A DNA stretch of 64,000 bases from Inia geoffrensis (GCA_036417435.1 CM070899.1:3477001-3541000), one strand, 5' to 3'. Positions 29,478 to 40,180 are shown, counted from the first letter of the stretch. Notes: generated from the letters alone by a model not told the origin. Program-made: numbers and translations.

Positions 29478-29683
29478 GGCTTCCCTTGTGGCGCAGTGAT
29501 TGAGAGTCCGCCTGCCAATGCAGGGGACGCAGGTTCGTGCCCCGGTCTGGGAAGATCCCACATGTCGCGGAGCGGCTGGGCCCGTGAGCCATGGCTGCTG
29601 AGCCTGCGCGTCCGGAGCCTGTGCTCCGCAACGGGAGAGGCCACAACAGTGAGAGGCCTGCGTAATGCAAAAAAAAAAAAAAA
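29478..29683 (+). mobile_element. Odontocete-type CHR SINE (~200 bp)
   Basis: Forward copy with the diagnostic GCGGAGCGGCTGGGCCCGTG, TGCGCGTCCGGAGCCTGTG and GGGAGAGGCCACAACAGTGA, ending in A17. Duplication AAATGCTGGAG on both sides. Little diverged, hence relatively young. Confidence 0.94.
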
Positions 29684-29957
29684 AAATGCTGGAGAGGGTG
29701 TAGAGAAAAGGGAACCCTCCTACACTGTTAGTGGGATTGTAAATCAGTGCAGCCACCATGGAAAACAGTATGGAGTTTCCTTAAAAAAATAAAAATAGAG
29801 TTACCATATGATCCAGCAATCCCACTCCTGTGCATGTATCTGGAAAAAACAAAAACACTAATTTGAAAAGATATATGCACCTCAATGCTCACAGCAGCGC
29901 TATTGACAATAGCCAAGATATGGAAGCAACCTAACAGCCCATCAACAGACAACTGGG

Positions 29958-30012
29958 TTAAGAAGATGTGGTGTACACACACATACACACACACACACAC
30001 ATACACACACAC
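29958..30012. repeat. (CA)n/(CATA)n microsatellite
   Basis: Interrupted CA run inside the L1 at the place where L1 3' ends often carry it. Confidence 0.9.
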
Positions 30013-30608
30013 AATGGAGTATTACTCAACCATAAAAAAGAGTGAAATACTGCCATTTGCAACAATGTGGAATATTATGCTTAATGAAGTAGGTCAGACA
30101 GACAAAGACAAATACTATATGATATCACACGTGGAATCTAAAAAATAATACAGATGAACCTATATACAAAACAGAAACAGACTCACAAGCATAGAAAACA
30201 GACTAGCAGTTACCAAAGGGAGGGAAGCGGGGAAAGACAAATTAGGGGTACAGGATTAACAGACAACTATGTATAAAATTAAGCAGCAAGGATTTCCTGT
30301 ATAGCACAGGTAACTATACCCATTATCTTGTAATAACTTCCAATGGAATATAACCTGCAAAAATACTGAATCACTATACACCTGAAACTAACACAATATT
30401 GTAAATCACTATACTTCAATTAAAAAGAATTAGTGACTGTGCAGCTAATATGATTTGTGGCATATTCATTTGGTAATTCCTTTCACCATTCATTGAAAAA
30501 AATATTTTTGAGCAGTTATTGTGCTGTGCACATGACGGCGCTTAGGATTGAAAGTTCCTTGGCTCACAGGGTGACAGTCTACTGAGCCACATATAAATCA
30601 ACAGGCAG

Positions 30609-30800
30609 GGGCTTCCCTGGTGGTTCCAGTGGTTAAGGCTCTGCGCTCCCAATGTAGGGGGCCCAGGTGGGTTCGATCCCTGGTTGGGGAACTAGATCCC
30701 GCATGCCTCAACTAAGAGTTTTCTAATGCCACAACTAAAGATCTTGCATGCCGCAACTAAGACCTGGTGCAGCCAAATAAATAAATAAAATTTTTAAAAA
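30609..30800 (+). mobile_element. CHR-type SINE, medium length
   Basis: Forward copy, GGGGCTTCCCTGGTGG to an AAATAAATAAATAAAA tail. Possible duplication AATCAACAGGCAG / AATCAGTAGGCAG. Confidence 0.9.
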
Positions 30801-31338
30801 AAGGAATCAGTAGGCAGCTTCTACACGGGTTGGTCTGGCCTGCTGTGGGAGTGCAGAGGAGCGGCTCTTAACCAAGACTTCGAGGTCAAGGAAGGCTTCC
30901 TGGAGGAGGTGACAAGCTAAGCCGCGGAGGTTAAGAAAGTCGGGATGGGGGCGGGGTGAGGGAAGCCTTATCCAGCTGAAGTCAGATCTGTGGATGGCTG
31001 GGAGGGAGGGGGCTTGGTACCTTCCCAAATCGGGAAGGAGACGTGGGAGGGGCTGCAGCCCTGGGGCAGGCGCAGTGCTCCGGTCAGGATGCCGCCGGGG
31101 AGGAGCGCGGGGTTAAAGAGTTTGAAGGTCATCCCAGGGCACAGGGTAGTCACTCAAGGTTTTGTGGCAAAACTGTGTCCTTAAAAAGGCCTCTCTGGCC
31201 GCGAGTGGAGCACGGATGGGGGGCCTAGCGCGGCGGAAAGGATCAGAGGAGTTTCGCGAAGGGGCAGCAGGAGTCTACCGCCTGAACGTTGGGGCGCGGC
31301 GGGCAGGGAGTCTCAAGATTCGTTGCCATGGAGATGCC

Positions 31339-31350
31339 TGTGACGTCACA
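31339..31350. promoter_or_regulatory. Palindromic CRE
   Basis: TGTGACGTCACA, a perfect palindrome with the full TGACGTCA CREB/ATF site, 79 bp upstream of the donor splice site at 31,429. Confidence 0.7.
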
Positions 31351-31359
31351 CAGGTCCGG

Positions 31360-31428
31360 ACCGCAAGACCCTCCTTCTCGACTCGGTGATGGTGACTGTG
31401 GGAACAAAATGGACATGCCATTCAGAAG
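31360..31428 (+). ncRNA. Candidate first exon of an unannotated transcript
   Basis: The right end is set by a perfect donor, CAGAAG then gtaagt, at 31,429. The left end is a guess, just after the CRE. A 22-codon frame from ATG at 31,388 would continue into the next candidate exon and stop there, so it is probably non-coding. Confidence 0.35.
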
Positions 31429-32604
31429 GTAAGTGTGCAGTGACCGTCCTGTGCCCTGCGCACCCGACGTTCGCATTCCGACCCCAGCTGCTCTGAGTTA
31501 GCATCAACCGCGGCGCCAACTCCACCTGCCCAGGGGTCCCGCCGGCCCCGACTTGAGTTAACAACACGGTCCCCCGGAGTCGCCCTCAGGAGCCAGTTCC
31601 TTGCTACGTCTGGAGGCTGCAGGGGGCGCTGCGGGTCTCGGGCAGGTGGGCGCAGGTGCGCCCGCCCCGCACGAGGTGCTGCCCCCCGGGGCGCCTTTCC
31701 CCGCAGCTGCTGCCGGGCGCGGCGGCGGTTAAAGCCGCGCGGGCGGATCAGGACGCGGGTGGGCCTCCTCCGGCTAGGAGTGGCCCCAGCGTCCAGGAGG
31801 GGCCCGAGGCGGCCGAGCCCAGACTCTGAGGGGGTCCCTGCCCCGTGGGAGGAGGACCGCCCAGCCCCGTGGTGGCCTTGCAGGAGTGAAGACCGCGTTC
31901 CCCTCGTGGTGCGTGTCGCTGCCCTGTGGGACTGAGGACCTGGCCCCCAGCCCCGGGGGGGGGGTCACTCGTGGGAGGGAAGAGCCTCCACCGTGCGGGT
32001 GGGCCCTGCGGGAGCGAAGCACCCTGGGGGCCCCTCTGACGGGAGGAGTGAGGATGGGGCCCCACTCCCTGGGGCTGGGCTCCGGGCCTCGGAGAGGCCG
32101 CCGTTCTTTCCCCCTTAAGGAGGAACATCTGTTGTCCCCTCCCCCTCCCCCTGCCCCGCTCCCGGAGTCGGGCCTGCAGGATGGAGAGTCCCCGGCACGA
32201 TGTGAGGGCTGGCGGGGGAGTGAGGGATTGAGAAGGGGCACCGCAGCGCCCCTCCGGGGGGCGCACCGGGCCGGCTCTGACCCGGCTGAGGGCGGGAGGG
32301 CGGCCCTCCGGCTTGACCCCGCCCCCTCCTGGGACGGCTGGCAGCCTGTTCTTGGGAAGTCTGGAAGCTCCCCGCCCCCAAGCCCACAGGAGAATTCTAG
32401 GACGCCTAGGAATTTACCTGGGGTTAATTAACGTCTGCACGCAAAGCTACACAGTATTTTTCCAAACTAAAATATTATTTTAATCTGTAGTTTCCTCTAG
32501 ACAAACTGACGTAAAGTAAGAAATAAAATCCCGAATGGTCTTGTTCTCTAGGTTTTCTGTGGGTTCCTTCAGCCTGAACGGGAATTCTTCTGTTTTGGTT
32601 GCAG

Positions 32605-32675
32605 AACTTTGTGATCTGATGGATGGATTCTGAGGGGATCCCAGGAGCTTTGGAGAGGCTGACCTACCACACAAG
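32605..32675 (+). ncRNA. Candidate internal exon of an unannotated transcript
   Basis: 71 nt between a pyrimidine-rich acceptor (TTCTTCTGTTTTGGTTGCAG) and the donor CACAAG gtaaaa. Stop codons occur in all three + frames, so if real it is non-coding or carries the end of a very short ORF. Confidence 0.38.
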
Positions 32676-32756
32676 GTAAAATGAGACGTGGCCACCTCTG
32701 AAACGGCTTTTCCCTTTAAACCTTGGTCAACATTGTCTTAAACGGGAGTTGTAAGG

Positions 32757-32946
32757 TTTTTAAAAAAAATTATTTATCTTGGCTGCCCCGGGTGTAAGCT
32801 GCAGCATACAGGATCTTTAGTTGTGTCATGTGGACTTCTTAGTTGTGGCATGCATGCAGGATCTAGTTCCCCGACCAGGGATTGAATCCAGGCCCCCTGC
32901 ATTAGGAGTGCAGAGTCTTACCCACTGGACCACCAGGGAAGTCCCC
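32757..32946 (-). mobile_element. CHR-type SINE, medium length
   Basis: Reverse copy: TTTATCTTGGCTGCCCCGG to CACTGGACCACCAGGGAAGT. It follows the candidate exon at 32,605-32,675. Confidence 0.88.
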
Positions 32947-33036
32947 AGGAGTTTTGACTTTTGACCTGATTTTCACATGGCATTAAGGGACAGGAGATTG
33001 CAAAATGGAAAAAAAAATCCACTGTCATTCCCTTTT

Positions 33037-33395
33037 TTAAAAAAAGAAATTTATTTTATTTATTTATTTTCCTTATTTTTTTGGCCGCGTCTGGTCTTAG
33101 TTGTGGCACATGGGGTCTTCGTTGAGGCATGCAGGATCTTTAATTATGGCCTGCAGGCTCTTCCTTGCGGCGTGTGGGCTTCTCTCTAGTTGTGGCGTGC
33201 AGGCTCCCGGGCACATGGGCTCTGTAGTTTGTGGCACGTGGGCGCTCTTGTTGAGGCGCACGGGCTCAGTAGTTGTGGTGCGCGGGCTTAGTTGCCCTGC
33301 GGCATGTGGGATCTTAGTTTCCTGACCAGGGATCAAACCCGCATCTCCTGCACTGGAAGGCGGATTCTTTACCACTGGACCACCAGAGAAGTCCC
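33037..33395 (-). mobile_element. CHR-1-type SINE, full length
   Basis: Reverse copy. The duplication TGTCATTCCCTTTT (33,023-33,036) recurs as TGTCATTCCTTTTT from 33,396. Confidence 0.94.
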
Positions 33396-33408
33396 TGTCA
33401 TTCCTTTT

Positions 33409-34884
33409 TCATTTATATCTCAGAATAATTGTACCCCGAAGTGTCTGGTCAAAATAATAACAAGTATGTATGAAGGTGTCCGTCTTAAAAATTAACACTG
33501 GAGGAAAAAAAAGAAGAAAGAAATATCCCCAGTGACTTGTGCACGAAAATACAGACTTTAATGTCCCCCGCACTTCCCAAGAACCTGACCACATACCCGG
33601 CAGAACATATTTATTTATTTTTTCTTTTTTGTACTTTAAAAAACTGGTATATACTCAAAATAAATCATGCATTCTTTCTAATGGGATTGTATTTTACTAT
33701 TCTTCCTACTCTTTATTTTTAAATATTTTAAAAAGATGGGGTATACATCTTAATTGACTTTGTATACCACTGTTTATCAGAATTTCACATTATTAATTAC
33801 AGTATAAATTTTTATTATTGTATGATTGAATAGGAGAAACCAAAAATAAAGGAGAATTTTGCGTTCTCTTCCTATTAAAATATGACAAGTTATTACCCTT
33901 GCTTGGTGCATTACAAATTAGAGCAAGTGAATAAATTGGTGAGAGAATAAATGAACTATAAATGCTTACAAAGGACAGAGCATAGCTAATATTTTGAACA
34001 GTAACCCCAGCTAAAATTTTTTGGGTCCAGTATTTATTTTAAACTCTACATAATATTTCCACTAAATTGCAAGAAGATTTGGGACAAAATTTGAAATTGG
34101 TCATTGACTATATATTATTTTTAAGCAATCTTAATATTCAAAAACAGTCCACAACTTCTTGTTGGACAGGATAGAATGCATGCATTCTTCTCTGCTCCTC
34201 CCTAATAAATACAACTATAAACTCTAGAAATAATGTAAGAAGCTACCAAAGGAGAATGCTGAAAGGTGGTAAGAGGAAAGCCAAATAATTTGGTACCCCA
34301 GGACTGGTGGAGCAACTTAATGAGATGAAGGTTTATGACTGCCCCTGACACACACACATACGCTGGAAGTGGACCCAGAAGTTTCCCAACCCCCATCAAG
34401 CAACAGAAGGCAGCTCAAGTTGGCTCATTCATTTCCCTAATTGAACAAGAGTTCAGATAAAAATTATAAGTACATGATACTCAAGACAATGATATTTAAA
34501 AGTAAGAAAGGTAAAAAGAAGTAAGTGGAAGCAAAATTTCTACACTTCATCTGAAGTGGTAAAATGTTGATACCAGTAGATTATGATGTCACATATGTAT
34601 ACTGTTATACCCAGAGCAACCAATACAAAAACTATATAAAGAAACACATTCACATACACTATCACATATAAATGGAGAAAATCCAGCTAAAATGTGGCTG
34701 AGCTGGGATTTGAACCTAGGCAATCTAGCTTCAGAGCTGTGCTCTTGACTTCTGTGCTACATTTTCTCTCAGTAGTTAGACACCACACATCTGTAGAAAT
34801 GAGTAAAATAGCTAGTACTATTGTCCACGAATCAGACACAAAATTAAATCATTTTCATGCATTAGTTTACTTAATTCAAACAAT
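33409..34884. other. AT-rich intergenic DNA, probably eroded L1
   Basis: No gene. CAGAGCAACCAATACAAAAA near 34,613 is L1-like, and GAGCTGGGATTTGAACCTAG near 34,703 is MIR-like. The rest is too diverged to assign. Confidence 0.4.
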
Positions 34885-34961
34885 AGTCCCATAGGACAGT
34901 TACATTTATCCCCATTTTACAAGTAAAAAGTTGGAGCATTTAGAATTTACTTGCCCATATT
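34885..34961 (-). repeat. MIR fragment, antisense
   Basis: ATCCCCATTTTACAAGTAAA and flanking bases match the MIR core. Confidence 0.5.
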
Positions 34962-35130
34962 GATGCTGAAAACTCGATCTCTGTGCACTGGTGATGAATT
35001 GAATCACGAAGACAGAGTTTTGGGTGGAGTAGAATAGAATAGCTTTATTGCTTTGCCAGGCAAAGGTGGACACAACAGGCTTATGCCCTTCAAACACTGT
35101 GTGTCTCCAGAACTTATTTATTTGGAGCGT
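34962..35130 (-). mobile_element. Possible endogenous retroviral LTR fragment, antisense
   Basis: Read on the - strand it has CAATAAAGC, a poly(A)-signal region, followed by CTCTGTCTTCGTGATTC and an end in TTTTCAGCA, an arrangement typical of retroviral R-U5. No coding part is present. Class not assigned, and it may extend past the SINE at 35,142. Confidence 0.45.
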
Positions 35131-35141
35131 CCATTCTTTTT

Positions 35142-35228
35142 TATTTTTTTTTTTGGCCAGGGATCGCACCCCGTGCCCCCTGCAGTGAAAGCGTGGAGTC
35201 CTAACCACTGGACCACCAGGGATGTCCT
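35142..35228 (-). mobile_element. CHR-type SINE, truncated
   Basis: T tail, GGCCAGGGATCGCACCCC, TAACCACTGGACCACCAGGG. The middle is missing. Confidence 0.82.
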
Positions 35229-35406
35229 GTTCCTTCTTGTTCTATGTGCAGTTAGGAAAGGGGGATAATGTTCAGTCTCCTGACTTCCCTTTAGACTCTT
35301 ACACTTGAATAATATTTGCTGAGAACCTACCCTGGCCCAGGGGCTGGGAGTTGAGCCGATGAAGGTGTTCTTGGAAGATGTTCACATCCAGGATTGTTTC
35401 TTGTTA

Positions 35407-35440
<34 letters not shown>

Positions 35441-35520
35441 GTGTATGTGTGTGTATGTATATATGTGTGTATGTGTGTGTGTGTATGTATGTGTGTGTAT
35501 GTGTGTGTGAGTGAGTGTGC
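35407..35520. repeat. Compound (TG)n/(TATG)n microsatellite
   Basis: Over 100 bases of TG with interspersed TATG and GTAT units. Long alternating purine-pyrimidine DNA. Confidence 0.95.
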
Positions 35521-36013
35521 ACAGGGGTTTATCTTTAGAAATTCGACCTTCAAAGACTTCTTGCTCTCTCAGGTTCCTGGTCCAGGAAAGGTGCTCAGAT
35601 ATTTGAAGCTTGGCCCAGATCTTAGTTTCACGTGGGTAGAAAAATAAAGACCTAGCATCCTGTGAAATGACAGACTGTTTCCAGGCTGCCTATCTGCACT
35701 CGAATAAAGCTAATCGTCTTAGAAACCACTTTTGGGGAAGAAGAGTTTGAGAAATCTTTCAGGACAAATTTTATTGCAAGGAAAGAATGCCCATTTTGAA
35801 CTGTTGGTTAGTTTTTGAATATTGTTAAGTGAGAACTTTTTGAGTGTGTTTTTCCTTTGAAGCGGGCATGCAAAATTGAGTTAAGCACTGGGGCCCACTT
35901 CGAGGTGCCCCGTTTGGCATGCGCTGAATCCCTTCGTCCCCAGCGTGCCTCTTCCATGTGGTCATATGGAGGGTGGGGGCCAGGAGGCTCATGATATTTT
36001 TTCTCCTTTGCAG
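35521..36013. other. Unique-looking sequence before a candidate exon
   Basis: No repeat recognised. It would be intron of the candidate transcript. Confidence 0.35.
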
Positions 36014-36181
36014 ATCTTGAGAGTAGATTTGCTAAGCTCCTCTTTGTCGAAAGACCATTTTGCATCTGCTCTGTTCTTTTCTCCAGACCAGCGTCTCTCC
36101 CCCAACTCCCCTGCTCTCAGAAGCTGGCTCTCTGGACTTCACCTCCACCTTCTATTTGCGGCCGCTGCTCCTGGACTCCAG
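36014..36181 (+). ncRNA. Candidate internal exon of an unannotated transcript
   Basis: 168 nt between a strong acceptor (ATTTTTTCTCCTTTGCAG) and the donor GACTCCAG gtagga. It follows the candidate exons at 31,428 and 32,605-32,675 on the same strand. A reading frame crosses it but is not linked to a start in the upstream exons. No terminal exon could be placed. Confidence 0.36.
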
Positions 36182-36664
36182 GTAGGAACCTTCAGAAGTG
36201 GCTCCAGTTCGGGAGCTGGCGTGTCCCTCAGGGGTGTTCCTCCTGGGTGTGGCTCCAGGAGTGGGGTGACCTGGGCTGCAGAGCCTCTGGGGTTTTGGGC
36301 TTGTTTTGGGAAGGCCCATTATCTTTTCCCTCTTTCTGCCTTGTTAGCAGGCTTTTTTTTTTTTTTTTTTTTTAATTGGAGTATAGTTGATTTACAGACA
36401 ATGTTGTGATAGTTTCAGGTGTACAGCAAAGTGATTCAGTTTTATGTATATATACATATATATTCTTTTTCAGATTTTTTTCCATTATAGGTTATTATAA
36501 GGTATTGAATATAGTTCCCTGTGCTGTACAGTAGGCCCTTGTTTATTTTATATTTGGTAGTTATATCTGTTAATCCCAAATTCCTAATTTATTCCTCCCC
36601 CCTCCTTTCTCCTTTGCTAACCATAAGTTTGTTTTCTATGTTTGTGAGTCTATTTCTGTTTTTT

Positions 36665-37018
36665 TAAAAATTGACTTATTTAATTAATTTATTTTTGGCT
36701 GCATGGGGTTTTCGTTGCTGCGTGTGGGCTTTCTCTAATTGCAGCAAGTGGGGTCTACTCTTCATTGCAGTGCGCAGGCTTCTCATTGTCGTGGCTTCTC
36801 CTGTTGCGGAACACAGGCTCTAGGCGCGCAGGCTTCAGTAGTTGTGGCTCGCGGCCTTCAGTAGTTGTGGCTGGTGGGTTCTAGAGCACAGGCTCAGTAG
36901 TTGTGGCACACGGGCTTAGTTGCTCCACGGCATGTGGGAGCTTCCCAGACCAGGGCTTGAACCTGTGTCCCCTGCATTGGCAGGCGGATTCTTAACCATT
37001 GCTCCACCAGGGAAGCCC
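36665..37018 (-). mobile_element. CHR-1-type SINE, full length, nested in L1
   Basis: TATTTCTGTTTT occurs directly before the tail and again at 37,019-37,030, a clear target-site duplication in the L1. Confidence 0.93.
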
Positions 37019-37215
37019 TATTTCTGTTTTGTAAATGAGTTCATTTGTATCATTTTTTAGATTCCATGTATAAGTGGTATCATGTGATATTTGGCTTTTT
37101 CTTACTTCACTTAGTAGGATAATCTCTAGGTCCATCCATGTTGCTGCAAATGGCATTATTTCATTCTTTTTTATGGCTGAGGAATACTCCATCGTATATG
37201 TTAGCAGGCATTTAA

Positions 37216-37338
37216 TTTTTTTTTTTTTTTTGGCCATGTCTTGCAGCTTGCGGGATCTTAGTTCCCTGAGCAGGGATTGAACCCATGCCCTCTGCAGTGA
37301 AAACAGAGTCCTAACCACTGGACCGCCAGGGAGCTCCC
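37216..37338 (-). mobile_element. Short CHR-type SINE, nested in L1
   Basis: Flanked by AGCAGGCATTTAATTTTT and AACAAGCATTTAATTTTT. Reverse copy ending CCAGGGAGCTCCC. Confidence 0.92.
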
Positions 37339-37746
37339 AACAAGCATTTAATTTTTATTATGAATTTGTTTTGCTATTATCCAGTATTCTACTAATGCAT
37401 TAAAGCATTCTATTTACAAAGTGAATTTTGTAAAGCTTCAGTAGGAAAATTTGGCAAGTGTTCAACCTGCAACAAATGTCTACTTACCACATTGACCCTT
37501 TGCCAGTTAGTACATGAAATCAGCAAAAGATGCCAGAAGAGGCTGAGAGACAAATGCACCCGCTCATCTTCCCTTTCTGTCTTCCTGTTGGGCTTTTATT
37601 CCTCTGGTTTAATAACCACAACTGTGCAAAGTTGAGGCCCCGATGGGCAAGGGGATGGGGCTAGGACAGGTCAGGGGCAGACCCAGGACTGGCCAGCAGT
37701 TGGTTTGCTGGTCCCTCATTTTTCCATTTTAAAACCTCAGGTTAGG

Positions 37747-37866
37747 GACTTCCCTGGTGGTCCAGTGGTTAAGACTTCGTGCTTGCACTGCAGGGGGTGC
37801 AGGTTCGATTCCTGGTCAGGGAACTAAGATCCTGCATGCTGTGTGGTCTGGCCAAAAAAAGAAAAA
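37747..37866 (+). mobile_element. Short CHR-type SINE
   Basis: Forward copy GGGACTTCCCTGGTGG to GTCTGGCCAAAAAAAG. Duplication AAACCTCAGGTTA / AAACCCAGGTTA. Confidence 0.92.
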
Positions 37867-38305
37867 AACAAAAACCCAGGTTACCAGGTTATGACTTCTT
37901 GACACCTGTGAAGTCTGTCTATGAAAAAGACCTTTTCCCAGGTGGCCCCTGGGATTGTTTCTGGCTTTCTGTGTGTGTGTGGCCATGCTGCATGGCTTGC
38001 GGGACTGGGACTTGAACCCACATGCCGGGTATTTCTCCCCACGTGTTGGGAATATCATTTTAAATGATTGAAATTCTGGCGACCAAAGTTGAATTCAGGA
38101 TGATTTCATGTCTAACCTGGTCTTTTGCCATCCTTGGTGCTTTCATGTTTGACTACAGACGCCTCCAGCCCAGTTTGGGGGCTGTCCCATCCCTCACAAA
38201 CCGAACAGTGGCGTGATCTGCTCTTGTTCTTTTGAAGTTCAAGTGAAAAGAACGGAATTCTTTAAGATCATATGATTTTTCTCTGAGTACAACACTTGTA
38301 CTAAC

Positions 38306-38775
38306 AGGGCTTGTTAGTTTCCTGTGGCTGCCATAACAAATTACCACTAACCAGGTAGCTTGACGAAACAAGAGATTTATTCTCCCGCAGGCCTGGAGGC
38401 CAGAAATCTGAGATCCAGGTGATCGTTGGTTCCTCTGGAGACTGAGGGATACCCTGTTCTAGGCCTCTCTCCAGCTTCTGGTGGCTGCCAGAAACCCTGG
38501 GTTTGTGGTCACATCACTCCAATCTCACATCACTCCAGTCTCTACATCGCCTTCTGCTCTGTGTGTGTGCATGTGTGTGTGTGTGTGTGAAATCTCTCTC
38601 TTAGAGGGACACCTGTCACTGGATTTAGGGCCCACCCTAAATTTAGGATGATCTCATCTTGAGATCCTTAATTATGTCTCAAAGACCCTTTTTCCAAATA
38701 AGGTCACAGGTTCTGGGGTTTAGGGTGTGGACATATATTTGAGGGAGGGGATACCATTCATTCCACTCATTTTAC
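38306..38775 (-). mobile_element. MaLR/MLT1-type LTR, antisense
   Basis: GTTAGTTTCCTGTGGCTGCC, ATAACAAATTACCACTAACC, TGGATTTAGGGCCCACCC, TTTTCCAAATAAGGTCACAG and GGATACCATTCATTCCACTC follow a reversed MaLR LTR. A TG microsatellite at 38,560-38,589 expanded within it. Confidence 0.72.
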
Positions 38776-38888
38776 GGCGCCTCCTGAGAGAATTTTGGAC
38801 AGCACCCTCCCATCAAAGAAGAAACATCATATGGCACGCGGACTTCCACCACCCGGTGGATGGGTGACGCTGATTTAAAATGTACTTT

Positions 38889-39046
38889 GGGACTTCCTTG
38901 GTGGTCCGGTGGTTAAGGTGCGACGAGGGTTCAACCCCTAGTCGGGGAGCTAAGATCCCGCGTCTTGTGGCCAAAAAACCAAAACATAAAACAGAAGCAG
39001 TGTTGTAACAAATTCAAGAAATACTTTAAAAAATAAATAAATAAAA
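38889..39046 (+). mobile_element. Short CHR-type SINE
   Basis: Forward copy GGGACTTCCTTGGTGG with a long, partly AAATAA tail. AAAATGTACTTT before it recurs after the tail. Confidence 0.9.
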
Positions 39047-39277
39047 TAAAATGTACTTTTCCAGCGGCTGGGTGCCCTTTGAGCCTGATTCCCTTGGGTG
39101 GTGATTTGCATGGAGTTGGATGTTTCAGTGACATATTCATCTCGGAGCAGCCAGTGAAATAATAAACCAGCACAGAGAGCAGCGTGCTAATCCCTCTCAC
39201 ATCCATGATGGGCTCCTCAGCGGCTCACCCATTTTACTGATAGGGAGACTGAGTCTGGAGAAGCTACTTTATCTTTT

Positions 39278-39602
39278 CACTTATTTATTTATTTATATTG
39301 AAGTATAGTTGATTTTGAAGTATAGTTGATTTACAATGTTCTGTTAGTTTCAGGTGTACAGCAAAGTGATTCAGTTATACATACATATAAGATGCTTTTC
39401 CCTTGTAGGTTATTACAAAATATTGAGTATAGTTCCCTGTGTTATACAGTAGGTCCTTGTTTATCTATTTTATATATAGTAGTGTGTATCTGTTATATTC
39501 TAAACTCCTAATTTATCCCTCCCTGCTTCCCCTTTGGTAACCATAAGTTTGTTTTCTATGCCTGTGGGTCTGTTTCTGTTTCGTATGTAAGTCAGGAGAA
39601 GC
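39278..39602 (-). mobile_element. L1 3' end, antisense
   Basis: Same L1 end as at 36,352: GTTTCAGGTGTACAGCAAAG, AGTTCCCTGTGTTATACAGT, AACCATAAGTTTGTTTTCTA. Near 39,299-39,331 a 16-base unit GAAGTATAGTTGATTT is tandemly duplicated. Confidence 0.85.
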
Positions 39603-39609
39603 TACTTTA

Positions 39610-39722
39610 TTTATTTACTGGCCTCGCTGTGCGGCTTGTGAGATCTTAGTTCACAGACCAGGGATTGAGCCCGGGCCCCGGCAGTGAGAGCGCTGAGTCC
39701 TAACCACTGGACAGCCAGGGAA
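39610..39722 (-). mobile_element. Short CHR-type SINE
   Basis: Reverse copy flanked by GAAGCTACTTTA and AAAAGCTACTTTA. Confidence 0.9.
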
Positions 39723-40180
39723 TTTTCTGGAAAAGCTACTTTAGACATCTGAAGTCGTGCAGCTGGGTTAGTAGCAGTAATGGATTTTGGACCCAGGAAG
39801 TCTGGTCCCAGGGCCATCAGCTATTCAGCCTCCAGAAGAATCTTTGTGGTTTCTGGCTTGGAGGTCTTACAGGATGGTGGAGCCGCTCTAGCCACAGTGA
39901 AAGGAGGTGTATGTCATGCGGGGAGAGCATTTGGTTTGGGACATACAGAGCGAGAGGTCTCTGGAGCACACGTGCATGATTCATCCAGGAAACATTCACT
40001 GAGCGCCGCTGCGTGCTCCTTGCCGGGCCAGGCTTGGGGGACACAGCTGTGGACACAGCAGCAAAAAGCCCAGGTGATGGAGTGCGAGCGGGTTGAAGGG
40101 GCTGCAGATCCCGGAAACAGAGGAGGAGGATACAATACAGAGGATGTTAGAGAGAGATGAGCGCCAGGGAGAAAAGCGCA
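39723..40180. other. Intergenic sequence without recognised feature
   Basis: No gene seen. A MIR-like phrase, TTCATCCAGGAAACATTCACT, occurs near 39,980. Confidence 0.35.

Larger units (their letters stand above)
28575..30425 (+). mobile_element. L1 3' half, interrupted by two SINEs and CA repeats
   Basis: Reads through the end of ORF2 and the 3' flank: CTTGTAGATGGCATGATCTT, AATCCCTATCAAAATCCCAG, CAAAACCACAATGAGGTATC, CCATATGATCCAGCAATCCC and TAAATCACTATACTTCAATT. ORF2 is broken by stops, so the copy is dead. SINEs sit at 28,733-28,856 and 29,478-29,683, and CA tracts at 28,870-28,906 and 29,977-30,012. Confidence 0.88.
31200..32400. promoter_or_regulatory. Intergenic CpG island, candidate promoter
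   Basis: CpG-dense DNA in the middle of repeat-rich intergenic sequence. It contains TTTCGCGAA (31,252-31,260, E2F-like), the half-site GTTGCC of an RFX X-box (31,322), and a perfect 12-bp palindrome TGTGACGTCACA around a full CRE (31,339-31,350). A consensus donor follows at 31,429. Open frames on both strands inside it are products of high GC. Function as a promoter is inference. Confidence 0.6.
36352..37390 (-). mobile_element. L1 3' end, antisense, with two nested SINEs
   Basis: AATTGGAGTATAGTTGATTT, TTCAGGTGTACAGCAAAGTG and TAGTTCCCTGTGCTGTACAG are the cetartiodactyl L1 3' end in reverse. SINEs are nested at 36,665-37,018 and 37,216-37,338. Confidence 0.85.

Noticed and set aside
29394..29792. 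132-residue + strand ORF
   Set aside because: A chimera of L1 and SINE sequence, ending in the A tail region. Not a gene.
31748..32431. Long ORFs on both strands of the intergenic CpG island
   Set aside because: Pro/Gly/Arg-rich, open in several frames at once, as expected of very GC-rich DNA. No recognisable domain.
35407..35520. Repeat array considered as CRISPR
   Set aside because: Simple di- and tetranucleotide repeats without spacers, in a mammalian genome.
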